NCBI GenBank assembly: GCA_903813345.2
Contig: CAIIXF020000011.1
Location: forward strand, 24,174,166-24,238,165
Length of the DNA: 64,000 nucleotides
Source of the DNA: Owenia fusiformis
Lineage: Eukaryota; Annelida; Polychaeta; Sabellida; Oweniidae
Direction: 5' to 3'
Every line of letters begins with the position of its first letter. Within the stretch, counting starts at the first letter, position 1. Below the pieces are notes generated by a model. The model ran no database searches and was not told the origin of the DNA. It saw nothing but the letters and a program-made list of their open reading frames with translations. Positions 1 through 12,469 of the stretch are shown here, piece after piece. Both the position numbers and the translations under genes were made by a program.

Positions 1-260
1 AAAAGGTCTTTTTTCAACTTGCTTCAAATTTACTTAATTTTTTTTTCAAAATCATCTACATGTTCTCAGAAGTTCAAATCTGACTTTACATTTGACATTT
101 GACCTTCAATGACCTTCTCAATGTCAAAAAAGTCAAAGAGGTATTTTTTCAACTTGCTTCAAATTGACGAATTTTTTTTTCAAAATCATCTACATGTTCT
201 AAGAAGTTCAAATCAAACCTTCTTAAGGTCAAAAGGTATTTTCCAACTTGCTTTAAATTG
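1..260. repeat. Imperfect tandem repeat with two and a half units
   Basis: A unit containing the phrase TTTTTTCAACTTGCTTCAAA, a T-run and AAAATCATCTACATGTTC starts near 5 and again near 139. A shortened third start lies near 235. It sits in the RBM28 intron upstream of the first visible exon. No coding potential is seen. From 261 to 796 I see only intron sequence, including a short copy (268-306) of the GTGGTGACATTTTGCATG family described at 24308. Confidence 0.6.
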
Positions 261-796
261 ACCAAATTGTTTTAGGTGGTGACATTTTGTCATGTTAATG
301 CCTTGTTTGATGTGCTATACTGTTGTCGTGTTGTGCTGCCGGGTGGTTGGGCAGAAATGTAGGCTGGTGCCACATAAATTTTATCATCGGAATTCCAGAT
401 AAACTGCTTATCTATTCACCTTGAAACTTCTAGAGATGCAAGAGTAGACTATGCTAAGGTCTGGTTAGGTTAAAGGCATGTTGGGTAAAATACTTGGTGG
501 CCATGTTGAGCTTTTTGATAAAAAGTGCAATATTTATCCCTGTGTGTCTTCATCTGTTTTAATTGTTCAGTTCAGTTAAACCATTGTAGACATCAATAAG
601 AAATGTAGATTGGCAGTTAAGCTCTATTATATCATTTACTCATCTTTGCATACTCTGTCTTCGTTGTATTCAGATCAACTGGAGCCCAGTGAACAAAGAT
701 GTCATTTACTGGAATGATATATAAACTGTATATTCAACAACTGCACATATAGCTTCTCAGGTTTTACCAACCATGCTCTGGCACTTTCTATTTCAG

Positions 797-2140
797 TGTA
801 GGATAATGCGGGACCTTACAAGAGTGAATGAGAAAGGGGTTGCCAAGTCAAGGGGATATGCATTCATTGAGTTCACAGAACACAAACATGCCCTAGCAGC
901 ACTCAGACAGACCAACAATAACCCAGCCATATTTGGGGAAAAGAAGGTACGAGTTATAAAGCTATTTATTGATTGTATTGATGGCAGTTGGTGTTTGGCA
1001 GTTGGTGTTTGGTGGTTGTTATCCAGTGGCTGATGTCTGTAACATTTTGCATGTTAATGCCTTGTATATAGTGTAACATGTCAATATTGCGTCATCCCAA
1101 AACATAATTTACTACAGGTCAGATTTACCCCCCTTCTCTCCTTAGAATTTAAATTGAACAATTACCGATTTTTTAAAAATCAAACCTGGCTTTGTTTAAA
1201 TTATCGATGTAAGCTATAAAAAAGCAATGGCTGTGTTTTCCTGTTTTCCACTTTCATCGTTCAGGATGATTTGCAGATGACCTGATGAGAATTTTAAGTC
1301 CATTGGCCGAAGATAAAAATTGTAAGGTATATGACTAATGAAATAACCATGAATTACCATTTATCAAAAAACAATCTTTCAGAGAACCATCGTGGAGTTT
1401 TCCCTATGCCATTGTGTGCATGCTATATTTGTAGGTTTATGATTCATGAAATAAATGAATTACCATTTATCAAAAAAAAATTTCAGAGACCCATCGTGGA
1501 GTTTTCCCTTGAGAACACTGCAGCTTTGAATGCCAAGAAGAAACGAATGGAGAGAATTGAGGTAGGTAACATCATTACACAATTATTAAGTTTTTAAAGG
1601 GAAAGAAGTACATATATTGACAAATTCACAATAATACTGACAGTATAAATAGATGTCAGATATTGCTTATTATACATTTAATCCACAATTCCTCTTGGCC
1701 ATTTACTATGTATCACCTTGAATTACTGTTTATAAGATATCACAATTTGACAAGCTTTAACATTTGAATACACTTTATATTTTGGAGAACATTTTATATC
1801 TCTGGTTTGTGTATTAGAAGTTCATATTTCATTACAGACTAAGAATGCGACTGCAAAGCGAGGTAAAAATCAGCCACGCCCAAAACAAGTCAAGAAACAA
1901 AAACAGGACACAATAGAAGATCCAGAATCTGAAGAAATGAAGTTACAAAAGAAAAAGGGTCCCAAAGGTCTGCCTTCCCATTGGGGTCCTAAAATTAGAC
2001 ATAATCCTAGAGGTCCCGTAAAGTCCGGTGAAAAACCAAAAGATCGTCTTAGTCGCAAGCAACTGAAGAAACAGAGAAAATTAAATGCAGAAACTAATCC
2101 AGTTCCTGTTAAAATTCACACCCCAACTACGGAAAAGAAG
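797..2140 (+). CDS. RBM28-like RNA-binding protein, three internal 3'-proximal coding exons
   Basis: RBM28 is a nucleolar RRM protein of ribosome biogenesis that associates with spliceosomal snRNPs. Three exons join in phase 0. Exon 797-946 (acceptor TTTCAG, donor GTACGA) gives 50 residues, from CRIMRDL through the RNP1 motif SRGYAFIEF to NNNPAIFGEKK. Exon 1487-1561 (acceptor ATTTCAG, donor GTAGGT) gives 25 residues starting RPIVEFSLEN. Exon 1838-2140 (acceptor ATTACAG, donor GTAATT) gives 101 very basic residues including LPSHWGPKIRHNPRG. The order last RRM, then RPIVEFSLE, then LPSHxGPKIR and a Lys-rich tail is specific to the C-terminal part of RBM28. Upstream RRM exons lie outside the window; the last exon is at 26502. 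The acceptor region of the middle exon is duplicated upstream (see 1341-1442). Confidence 0.9.
970..1072 (+). repeat. Copy of the GTGGTGACAT interspersed repeat
   Basis: Short direct phrases (GGCAGTTGGTGTTTGG twice) are followed by CTGTAACATTTTGCATGTTAATGCCTTG, the 3' part shared with copies at 19081, 22615, 24003, 24308 and 45067. It lies just inside the RBM28 intron after the donor at 947. Confidence 0.6.
1341..1442 (+). other. Duplicated 3' splice site and exon start of RBM28 (candidate 48-nt in-frame exon)
   Basis: The sequence GAATTACCATTTATCAAAAA, then a TTTCAG acceptor, then AGA-rCC-ATCGTGGAGTTTTCCCT occurs twice, near 1351 and near 1457. The downstream copy is the conserved exon (RPIVEFSL). 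The upstream copy reads RTIVEFSLCHCVHAIF from 1383 and meets a strong donor, GTAGGT, at 1431. A 1383-1430 exon would be 48 nt and phase 0, so it could be added or swapped without a frameshift. Read through, it stops at 1440. Whether it is used is unknown; a non-functional duplication is the simpler reading. Confidence 0.5.
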
Positions 2141-5100
2141 GTAATTATAAGCACTTCATTTTTTATGTTACCACCAGAACATTAGAAACAAGTATGGAGT
2201 AGACCTGCATTGATCTCTATTGTAGTTAGTTTTATGCCAGCTATTGATATATTTATGACGGTATGACCCATCAAGCACAAATATTCAAGAGTTTTTTCAA
2301 CAATCTCCATGTTGCAGGATTTTTTAGTATTTTTGGGATTAAGCTGAAGTGAAAATACCAAGACTCAGCAACTAGTCTAAAATACTACATGCGTTCTCTT
2401 TTAGAGGCTCAAGGTTAAATTCTTTGAAAAGGGTAAGGTGAAAGAAACTCAGTGAGTTTTGTAAACAGGACTGTGATGAATGATATAGCTAACTGGTATG
2501 GTTATCTAACACACTATAGCATGTAGACAGCTGTCATATTTATAAGTCTAACAATCTACATTTTGAAATGTTTACAATTGTGTGCTGATCTCATATCCTA
2601 GTGTGCCTTGTTCAGTTGTGAGCAAAATGTTCTGGGTCTTGACTTCAATTGCAAAATTGAATGAAGAAGAGGGGAATTAATGAGGAATATATTAAAGAGG
2701 CATGTAGGTAATATTCCAAATTGTGCACAAACCAATGAAAATCATGTATTTCATTCACATTTTGAGAGGAAATGTGTGAATTTAGCCTCACTAGGGATGT
2801 TTTCTGTTTGGGTACTTGGTGAGTAATTCTGGGGGTTATGATATTACATGTGTTGTTATTACATCTCTACTTCTACACCTTATGTCAGGACGTCTTCCAG
2901 AGAAAAGCATGTCAAGGTGGCCATGTTATAAAATGGAAAATAGAGTGAAATAGAGTGGAATCTGTGGGAATAGAAGGGAAAGCTATATAGTTAATATTCT
3001 AAATTGTACAGATATGCCAGAAAACAAGCTAGTTCATTCAAACATAAGAGAGAAAACACAGGAATAAACAAGGAGTGAATAGAGAGGAATTCAAGAGAGG
3101 AACATTATTTGGTAATTTGCCATTTACCTTTCATTGCTTTATACACTGTCTGGATTGAGTCAACCCTATGAGGCTTGTATTACTGGTATACATGTAGATA
3201 GACACAGGTAACTAGTTAACCTGTTAGGTACTTCACCAACTGATTTATTTGTTGACATTTAGGATGGGGGTGGGTTAGGGCTTCTATAAGACTGGCTACA
3301 TTGTCTATATGAGGTATCTATGGCTTAATGTAACCTATGATTAGCAGCAGCAACCTCATCCCTTTTCTTTAACTGAATTATATTTATATGGGGAAATGAA
3401 ATGCCGGAAGGCGATTTGCCCCAACCCTGTCTATTCATTGTATATTTGTTTGTATTCATGAAATAAACCATTAAAAAATTTAACTTGGCGCCCCCTAAAA
3501 TCTATTAACAGGCTTTATTTCAGCTGTGCATGCATTTGAAGTTCGATCACATCAAAAAAGAGGGTTACGACGTAAAGAGTTAGTTTTTGAGGTAGTTTTT
3601 GGCTGTTTGAAATGACTTAAAACTCCATGTTCAAAAATGGTGCGATTTTACCCCCTTCACAATCTCTGGCAGATAAATCAGAATATGATAAGCCAGTACT
3701 TTTCCTGTGACTAGCCCCAATGCCCCATAGACCTATAATAGGACATACAGTCCATTAGCTCAGTTTGACTGTCAAAATTCAATCATTTAGCCTTTAGTGT
3801 TTAATATTAAGTGTGCCAGAATAATTATTCAAGTTATGAACTGATACCTACTTCAAAGTATCTCCACATACTTTCCTGTATTATATAAATTCCAACTATA
3901 ATTTATCTGAATTAATTCCCTACTTGTTAATCCTGGAATTTTCAACAGTTCCCCATTGAGAATGAGATTTCAATCTCTTGTGGATTCATCTTTGGGGCAA
4001 ATACAGTAAAACCTGTCATAATGAACACCTCACATCAAGGAGAAGTCAACATCTAAAGCAAAATGAATTTTTGGGCCTTTTGAATAATTTTGTATTGGAT
4101 CATAATATGTTTTTGATGAATTTTGTGCAGAAGCGAAGTATGATTGACATTATCATTGCATATTCGTTCATTTTACCTGCTTATATGCAGCTTTTGAGTT
4201 AAAAAATAAATTGTGTGAAAATCTTGAAATTCATTATAAAAACAACTTACTCCTAGATGTTGACCAAATTAGGCTTGACAGGTAAATGTCATCCTGTGGT
4301 TAAGAATTCCAATGATTGTCTGATTATTTTGCCTGAAGACGGGAATTTTAATGAAAATCCTGAACAAAGTGAACACTATCTTATTAGTAACTTCCTTGTA
4401 ATGTTACTCTGTAGGGCATGCCTTATTGTCTTGATTTAAGAATTAAAGGTGAATTCCAAGAATTAATTCATTGTGTTGACCACTGGCATCGGTGCAGGTA
4501 TTTGAGTTATCCTGAATCCTGCTACACTTTTGTATATAAGGATAAAGATACTGTATTTTTGGCTCACACAAATTAAAACTGCTATTCAGATTGAGTCAGA
4601 TCCACATTCATTTTATGCTCCATAATGCCTATTTGACCTATCATCGCCATTTCCCAAGTTCGCCCAGTTTCCGAGAAATTGCTGATTTTGACGTCAAAAA
4701 GTCAAATTTTCTGAAATTACACTTTTTGGTGTTTACTTTATAAAAGTGGGTCCTTTATTATATCCTTGGTAATAGAGACATGTCAATGTAGGATTTTTCA
4801 GTATTTTTGTTATTTAGCTGAAGTAAAAATATCAAGACTCATCAGCTTGTCTAAAATACAACTGGGGGAGGGGTATTTTCTTTTCATGACAACTCTGCTA
4901 TTTGTTCTGATGCCTTTGGTCTTGGCTTTTAAATGTTAAAGTAATCAGTTAAAGTATCCCATGCCATCTATATTGCTGGGACATCTGCATTTAAAGTTAG
5001 CATAATATAGCAAGAATAAGATCAAAAAGATACTTAAGAGACCTGCATTTGTACAAACCCAAGAGCTCTAACAGATTTTGCAGGTACCTTGATTAATAAA

Positions 5101-5379
5101 CCTTTTCTGTAGAAAGAAACCCTAGAACCACTCAAGGCTGTGCATATTGCTTACTCAAAAAAAACTATTCTAAATCTGCATACAACCTGCAGATGTCTGC
5201 AGATGTCTGCATGTTATTAAGTACAGTACAGTATGGTAGTTTTATTAGAATGATTTAAAGTAACCTTGAGTTAAAAGTATAAGGTGGTTTATTTTAGAAA
5301 TATCAATAATTCTGGGTTCCATAGGTGGAGGGAATTGGATCAAAATTATTCAAATTGGGAGTGACACTTTCTTATTATT

Positions 5380-7309
5380 AGACTCCAGATGAAATCTGGA
5401 GTCTATTGTTTTCGTCAGTTTTCTTATTCTTCTTATTATTCTTTTTCTAAACCAGTTTTCTCAATAACCATAAGGTTTTCAGTAAAGTCAGTCATTTGGT
5501 CAATTTAGGTTCAGAATCTAGTTCCTCGGAAATTGGGTCAAATTTTTATCTAGGTCAAAGGTCAAGAACTAGGTCAAATCCAGTACTTTGTCACTTTTTT
5601 CGATTTTCTCGGTCGTCCTTCAATATTTTTGATCCGGTTTTTTTTCATTGTGTTCCTCATAAAAAAGTAGGAAATCTAGGGTCGATTTAGTTTTTTGATA
5701 TCTCAAACCGCTTTCGAGATATCAGTGTCCGAAAACGAGGTCCAAAAAAAAGTTCTCCAAATCAAATGTCTAGGATATTAGTCTTATGGGATATTATCTC
5801 AGGATTCCGAATCTGAAAACCAAATTCGGATCGGACATCCGGTTCGGAAGTTATGGCGCTTTGAAAGCTCAAAAATCGCTAAATTTGGTGCCCATGTTAA
5901 GTCAATGGGAAAAAAGATTTTTTTGAAGTGAAAAATACGAAATATAGACTGAGTTCAGCTAAATATAATGAAAGCTTTTAAAAGAATAGGACCTCAAAAG
6001 CCATCTAGCTTCAAAATTTGGACACCAAAATGCCTAGGTCAAAATCTAGGTCAAATTCAAAGTTTTTCCTTACTTTTGCTATTCTGACACTACAGATTAA
6101 TTATATTCTTCGAAATTTTGTATACATGTAGCCAAGAGTGCGCTAATAGTGTTAGCCTTTTGCCGTCAGAAAGTATTTTGCCCCATTTTTGAGATATGGT
6201 GTCCGAAAAGTAGGTCAAAATAAAAAATTCTCCAAATTTAACGTGTGAGTTATGAACTAAGTAAAGAATTTTCTCAGGAATCCGAATCTGCAAACCGAAT
6301 TTTGATCCGACTTCCAGTTCAGAAGTTATGACATTTTGAAAGCTCAAAAATCGCTAAATTTGGTGCCCCATATTATGTCAATGGGAAAAAAGATTTTTTT
6401 GAAGTGTAAAATACGAGATATAGACTAAGTACAGCTTAAAATAATGAAAGCCTATTAAAGAAGGGAACCTCGAAGGCTACCTAATTTCAAAATTTGGACA
6501 CCAAAATCCCTAGGTCAAAATCTAGGTCAAATTCATAGTTTATCCTTATTTTTGCGATTCTTACACTACACTTTAATTATATTCCTCGAAATTGTGTATA
6601 CATGTAGCCAAGAATGTGCTTATAGCGTTAGCCTTTTGCCGTCAGAAAGTATTTTGACCCACTTTTGAGATACGGTGTCCGAAAAGTAGGTCAAAATAAA
6701 AAGTTCTCAAAATTTAACGTTTGAGTTATGAATTAAGAACAGAATTTTCTCAGAAATCCGAATCTGCAAACAAAATTTCGATTTGATTTCTGGTTCCGAA
6801 GTTATGGCGTGTCCGAAAAGTAGGTCAAAATAAAAATTCGCCAAATTTAACGTATGAGTTATGAATTAGGGGTAGAATTTTGTCAGGAATCCGAATCTGC
6901 AAATCAAATCTCGATCCGACTTCCGGTTCGGAAGTTATGGCGTTTTGAAATTTCAAGAAAAATCGATCTGATGGTATCCTGATAGAAAGTCAAGAGAAGA
7001 AAATATTGAAAAATGCATCCATCCTTCCTTTCTGATCCTATCCTATCCTTCCTATCTACCCTTGCTTCGTATCCTCTCCTTCCTATCCTTCTTATACTAT
7101 CCCTTCTTCCTATTCTATTCTATCCTTCTTTCCTATTCTATCCTATCGTTCCTTCCTATTCTATCCTATCGTTCCTTCCTATTCTATCCTATCGTTCCTT
7201 CCTTTTTCATCCATCCATCCATCCATCTTTTGCTGGATGACTTAGCTTATTTTGGATGACTTGGCTTATTCTGGATGACTCGGCTAAAAAAAGTCTAGAT
7301 CTGGAGTCT
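5380..7309. repeat. 1.9-kb repetitive element with diverged internal repeats
   Basis: The ends carry AGACTCCAGAT (5380-5390) and ATCTGGAGTCT (7299-7309), an inverted pair; the left end is itself a small palindrome (GACTCCAGAT-GAA-ATCTGGAGTC). Inside, a unit containing AGGAATCCGAATCTG, a GGTTCGGAAGTTATGGCG-type phrase and CGAAAAGTAGGTCAAAATAAAAA recurs with starts near 5811, 6276, 6752 and 6874 (two spacings of about 465-476 bp, then a truncated one). The last 300 bp hold a pyrimidine microsatellite. No transposase frame is seen, so it is non-autonomous or satellite-like. Confidence 0.55.
7013..7236. repeat. TCCTA/TTCCT-rich pyrimidine microsatellite
   Basis: Degenerate CCTAT and TTCCT repeats are followed by ATCC repeats (CATCCATCCATCCATC). 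Open frames across it code only for low-complexity Pro/Leu/Ser peptides and are not taken as genes. Confidence 0.85.
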
Positions 7310-8604
7310 GAAATTGAACTCGTTCAATTTCCAAAATCTAGTTATGATTTCTTCTTGCATATTAGTAAATTTACCTTAGTTTGATTGTTACCTACATATA
7401 TTCTGTGAATAAAGGCATTATACCAAAAGGCATCACGGATGAGGTTTTAAGGTTAAATGTTAAATGCCTTTTGGTAAAATGCTCTTGGGTATAACATGTT
7501 TCATTTAGGTGAGTTCCTAATTCTCTTCAAAAGCATAGCTTTGATATAATATAAATACATACTTGTACATTAAATGAGGGTTACATTGATCATTGTGAGT
7601 GTTGAGACTCAATGATACAATGACCTTTTACATGAATTATCAGGTTATGTATTGATTTGACTTTGATTGGTCTTTTCTTGTATAGCATTTGAACCTATAG
7701 CTAGTTCATTCTCTGGGTTGTCTAGATCAGTATACGTTTTGATAATGGACATTGCCATTGAAGTTTGATTCGATTGAATGGATGCCCATTTATATATTAG
7801 TGATGATGCCCCCTTCTCTGTCTGGAGAAGTGCAAAGACACTTTCATTGCAAGAATGATATAAAAACTATTCTTTCTCAATTTGGAGATGCTCATCCTAT
7901 TAAGCCAATACCATCTACTTTCTTTACTCCTTCCTTCTCAAAAGCACCCTTTGCAATAGTGTGATTTCGCTTCTTAAAAGATAGCTTCATTTACACTTTG
8001 AGTTGGAGATGATCCTTTTAATTTAGCCTACCCAATCAGAGGTCGTCAAAAATCCACATTTTATGCCTTGATAAGTAGCTGCCATTTATTTCATATTCCA
8101 AGTGGCCAAATCTGCTACTTCTGAGGATCATGGTTGAAATGAGAAAAAATCATAAAAGTAGGTATATGTTTTGAAATTATAGTTTTGAAATTAAAAATTT
8201 TGCAAATTCTGGGGAAAATGCAGGCATACTTCATGCTGAGGTCGCCTACTTAAAAAGAGTTAGGTAAATTATGATGTTCAGTTAAATCCAGGTATATCAT
8301 GTAAGAGGCGGAAGGTTAATTGGAAGTAGGAAAGATGAATCCTGGAACCTGGAATCAAAACATCAGGGCTGTGATATTCATTTCATGTTTACTCGTGGAA
8401 AAAGTTTTAAGACTTTGTATCTTAAAAAGAGCTTCATCTACTCTAAATAAGAATCATTTTTCGATCGGTTTATTCCATCTGACTATGTATGTATGATGTA
8501 GTACAAAAATCAACTGACAATCTGTTTTTGTATCAAATTGCACTGGATTATGCTCATCGATAGCTGACATTCATATTTTGTATTTAAACTCTAATGAAAA
8601 ACAT

Positions 8605-8785
8605 AAACCCCCCCTCCCCCTAGCCCAAAATTCTTTCAAAATCATGCAGTTTTCACCATTCTGAGCATTTCAAGTTATCTTTGCAATTTTGGTCCAAAGT
8701 TGCCAAAAGTGAACCCCCCTCGAGTTCATTAAATAGTTAGTTAATAGTTTAAATAGTCGCTTGGCAAATCCTGGCTACTGGCCTG
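8605..8785 (-). mobile_element. 5'-truncated copy of the CAG...CTG miniature element
   Basis: It shares ATTCTTTCAAAATCATGCAGTT, CATTCTGAGCA and TGAACCCCCCT with the copies at 20210, 48309 and 53036, and ends CTGGCTACTGGCCTG. The opposite terminus is not recognisable, so the element looks truncated or degraded. Confidence 0.55.
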
Positions 8786-9479
8786 AAAGCTACAATTGAG
8801 GTTATTAGATCTCATTAGCAGCTCTTCTGATGATTCAGTTAAGGCCCTCAGAGGGTAGTAATTGATACTGCTGGCTGACGGGTGTCAGGGTATTAGATTT
8901 ATATGCTCAAGAAAAGTTGAGTTGCTCAAGTTTTGTGCTATCTCCTAGATTTGGCAAATCAAAGTCCCTTTTTCTCGTAATCAAGATTTATCTGGCGGCA
9001 TATTGAAAATTCATCTAAACAAAGTCATTCAGTGGAAGACATTTCTAGCAAAAGGGAATGTAAATGATAGTAAATCAGAAGTGTTTATGATGGATGTAAG
9101 AAGTTGTTTATTATCAGATGTACTTTTAGGGGCAGATCACCTGATCTTCAACAGGAACCTACATCATTCTTTTTCAGAAATAATATTCATAAGTATATTA
9201 TTTTGGACAATTTTGAGAAGAAAAATAAATTTGTATAGATATTGTTTTAAAGAAAAACGTTCTGATTGAATGTTAAAATGCCCCCCCCCCTCCCCCCCCC
9301 CCCCAAATTATAAATGGTTCAACCCTAGTTTACCCCAAACAAACAAAAATCATTGGTTTGCGACACATGAACATCCCTTTTGTCTTATGCATAAGTTATT
9401 ATGCTAGCTTTGTAATTCATTTAATGGAATTCCTAGGTTGAAAACAGATAGACCATCTTATCTAGATCCTCCCTTATTA

Positions 9480-10643
9480 TCCCATCGAACGAAGTTCGGA
9501 GGGATATAGGGAACGCCTCCGTCCGTCCGTCCGTCCGTACGTACGTCCGTCCGTACGTACGTCCGTCCGTACGTACGTCCGTCCGTCTGTCCGTCCGTCC
9601 GGGCAATAACTCAAATACCGTTGGACCGATTTTGTTCATATTTTGTACACATATACCCTATGGGGGTAGAAGTTCTGCTCGAAAGCCGATTTTCAAAATG
9701 GCCGCTCATTTCAAAATGGCGGCCATTTTAGTGACGATTTTACAGTAATTTAGGTGCTATATGTAAAACTGTAATAGCAATATGTTTTAAATGTAAAAAA
9801 ATTATAAAGGACATTAATAATGCTACAAATGTAGATATTAAAGAAGCACATGGCAGCCATCTTGAAAAATGGCGGCCTTTACTCGTCATTTTACGATTTT
9901 GGCTGTAACTCAAAAAATAGTGGAGCGATTTTGTTCATATTTGGTATGTGAATACTATAAGCATTGCACACTGTCTAAAGACACTTTTGGTAGAAGGCGG
10001 CCATTTTGAAAAATGGCCGCCATTTTAACGTATTTTACTATAACTCGAAAAGTAGTGGAGCGATTTTGTTCATATTTGGTATGTGAATACTATAAGCATG
10101 GCACACTGTCCTATGACACTTTTGGTAGAAGGTGGCCATTTTGAAAACAATTTTGAAAAATGGCCGCCATTTTAACGTATTTTACTATAACTCGAAAAGT
10201 AGTGGAGCGATTTTGTTCATATTTGGTATGTGAATACTATAAGCATGACACACTGTCTATTTCTAATGACGCTTTTGGTAGAAGGTGGCCATTTTGAAAA
10301 ATGGCCGCCATTTTAACGTATTTTACTATAACTCGAAAAGTAGTGGAGCGATTTTGTTCATATTTGACATGTGAATACTTTAAGCCTGGCACATTGTCTA
10401 ATAAAACTTTGGGGAGTAGTTGGCCATTTTGAAAAATGGCCACCATTTTTATGTGTGTTATTTTACAAGTACGTGTGCGATTTTTCAAAAATTTTAGAGG
10501 TGGCTAATTAAAAGGATATTATTTCTTCTGATGACAACTTGGCTAGTAAGCAACCATTTTGAAAATGGTGGCCTTTCTGGTGTGTTGTTTTATGCTATTT
10601 GCGCTTCATTTGTAAAAATGCCAGCCATTTCTGTTCGATGGGA
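9480..10643. mobile_element. 1.16-kb terminal-inverted-repeat element with a CCGT microsatellite
   Basis: The ends are TCCCATCGAAC (from 9480) and GTTCGATGGGA (to about 10643), an inverted pair. Behind the left end are GAAGTTCGGAGGGATATAGG and a CCGT array. The interior has four diverged units containing CGATTTTGTTCATATTTGG and TGTGAATACTATAAGCAT (starts near 9930, 10061, 10211 and 10351) and AAAATGGCCGCCATTTT palindromes. No transposase is seen. A diverged fragment of the same family is at 27770. Confidence 0.65.
9522..9602. repeat. CCGT/ACGT microsatellite with 16-bp higher-order unit
   Basis: CCGTCCGTACGTACGT is repeated three times within CCGT repeats. It belongs to the element at 9480-10643. 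Confidence 0.9.
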
Positions 10644-10724
10644 TTCGCTACGCTTTGGCGTTGCCGTTGTTCTGGTTGAAAATATCATATGGACCCTATT
10701 TTAAAATAAGAAATACAGTCAAGT

Positions 10725-12469
10725 CAGGGCCGTCAGATGGGGGGGTGCGATGGGTGCGACCGCACCCCCCTTTGTCACCCCACAAAAAAAATTTGAAAAA
10801 AATGTTTTTTTTTGAAAAATATTTTTTTTGTAATTTTTTTTCATTGACTCATACACTTTGAAAGTACCCAGAAAACACCAAATAGCATCTTAAAATTGAA
10901 AAATTTTCTAGGGGTATTGGCCACCCCTCACACCCCCCACAAAACAATGGAAAGTTCTTTTATTTTAGTGTTTTGTCTCAGACACTTTTAAAGTGCCCAG
11001 ACATCATCAAATAGCTCCTTGATATAGTTAGTGTTTCTGGGGGACTTGCTCCCCCTCTTGCATCTTGAACTTGCCCCCCCCCCACTCTGGCGCCCCCCCC
11101 TCTGGCGCCCCCCCCCTCTGGCGCCCCCCCCTCTGGCGCCGCCCCCCCCCTTGACCCCCCCCCAAAAAAAATTGTGATTTTCTCAAATTCTTTAATTGAC
11201 TCATACACTTTGAAAGTGCCCAGAAAGCACCAAAAAGCGTCGTAAAATTGTAAAATCTTCTAGGGGGAGTGGGCCACCCCTCACACCCCAAACAAAACAA
11301 TGGAAAGTTCTAAATTTATTTTAGTGTTTTGTCTCAGACACTTTTAAATTGCCCAGACATCATCAAATAGCTCGATCCTTGATAAAGTTAATGATTCTGG
11401 AAGACTAACACTTACTCGTCCTCTGGCATCCCCACTCCACCTCCCCCTCTGGCAGCCCCCCCCCCTTAACACCCCAAAAAGTGCCCAGAAAGCACCAAAT
11501 AGCATCTTAAAATTGTAAAATTTTCTTGGGAAATAGGCACTTTTAGGCACAGACACTTTTAATGTGCCCAAACTTCATCGATTAGCACCTTGATATTGTA
11601 AATTTTGATATGGGGGACAAACACTTGCTCCCCCTCTGGCACCCCAGCCCCACCTCCCCCTCTGGCACCCCTCCCCCCTTTGACACCCCCAAAATTTGAA
11701 AAAAATTGTGATTGTTTTTCAATGTTTTTATTGACTAATACACTTTAAAAGTGCCCAGAAGCACCAAATACCATCTTTAAATTGTAAAATTTTCTAGGAG
11801 AGTTAGCCACCCCTCACATCCCCCACAAAACAAAAGAAAATATTCTGAATTTCATGTATTGTCTCAGACATTTTTTAAGTGCCCAGACATCATCAAATAG
11901 CACCTTGATATGGTCAATGTTTCTGGGGGACAACCCCTTGCGCCCCTACTGGCACCCCACCCCACTTCACCCTCTCATCCTCTTTGACACCCCTAAAAGA
12001 ATTTGAAAAATAAATTCACATTTTTCTTATTGACTCATATCGCACAGGCGTACCAGATGGTTGCAAATTCGCTCCAAATACAACCAAATTTCAAAATTTT
12101 CCTGGGGGGAGACCCAGACCCCCTAGGCCCTGAATGCTCAGTTTTTTATTCACTCAACTCTTATTCCCGTGGTGGTGGCGTACTACTTAGAAACTTACAC
12201 AATGAAAGTGCCCAGAAAGCACCAAATAGCATCTCAAAACTGTAAAATTTTCTAGGGGGAGTGGACCACTCCTCATACCCCCCACAAAACAATTGGAACG
12301 TTTGGAAGTTGCATTTGTTAATTCCAAACCAATATAGGGAGTAACTGACCCCCCCCCCCCCCCTCTGTCTTACGCGATTTGATTACGCGGCAAAAAAATG
12401 ACAATTTTATATTCTCTTTAGTAAGCTAAAAACCGCACCCCCCTTGGAGAAAAGTGTCTTACGGGCCTG
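10725..12469. mobile_element. 1.75-kb CAG...CTG DNA transposon derivative with 5-bp target duplication
   Basis: The left end is CAGGGCCGTCAGATGGG and the right end reverse-complements to CAGGCCCGTAAGACA. Both sides are flanked by CAAGT (10720-10724 and 12470-12474). The interior is made of four or more diverged units of about 280-300 bp containing AAAGTGCCCAGAAA, CACCAAATAGCATCTTAAAA and long C-runs (11070-11165). Termini plus a 5-bp duplication fit a non-autonomous hAT-like family. Open frames over the G/C runs are Gly/Pro-rich artefacts. Confidence 0.7.

Noticed and set aside
3340-3478. Possible LINE 3' end (GAAATAAACCATTAAAAAA)
   Set aside because: No reverse-transcriptase sequence or target duplication was visible; could be chance.
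7013-7259. Overlapping Pro/Leu/Ser frames
   Set aside because: They are translations of a pyrimidine microsatellite, open in several frames at once.
11028-11300. Gly-rich minus-strand frames over the C-runs
   Set aside because: They arise from poly-C tracts within the repeat element at 10725-12469; composition is GGG/GGA repeats with no domain.
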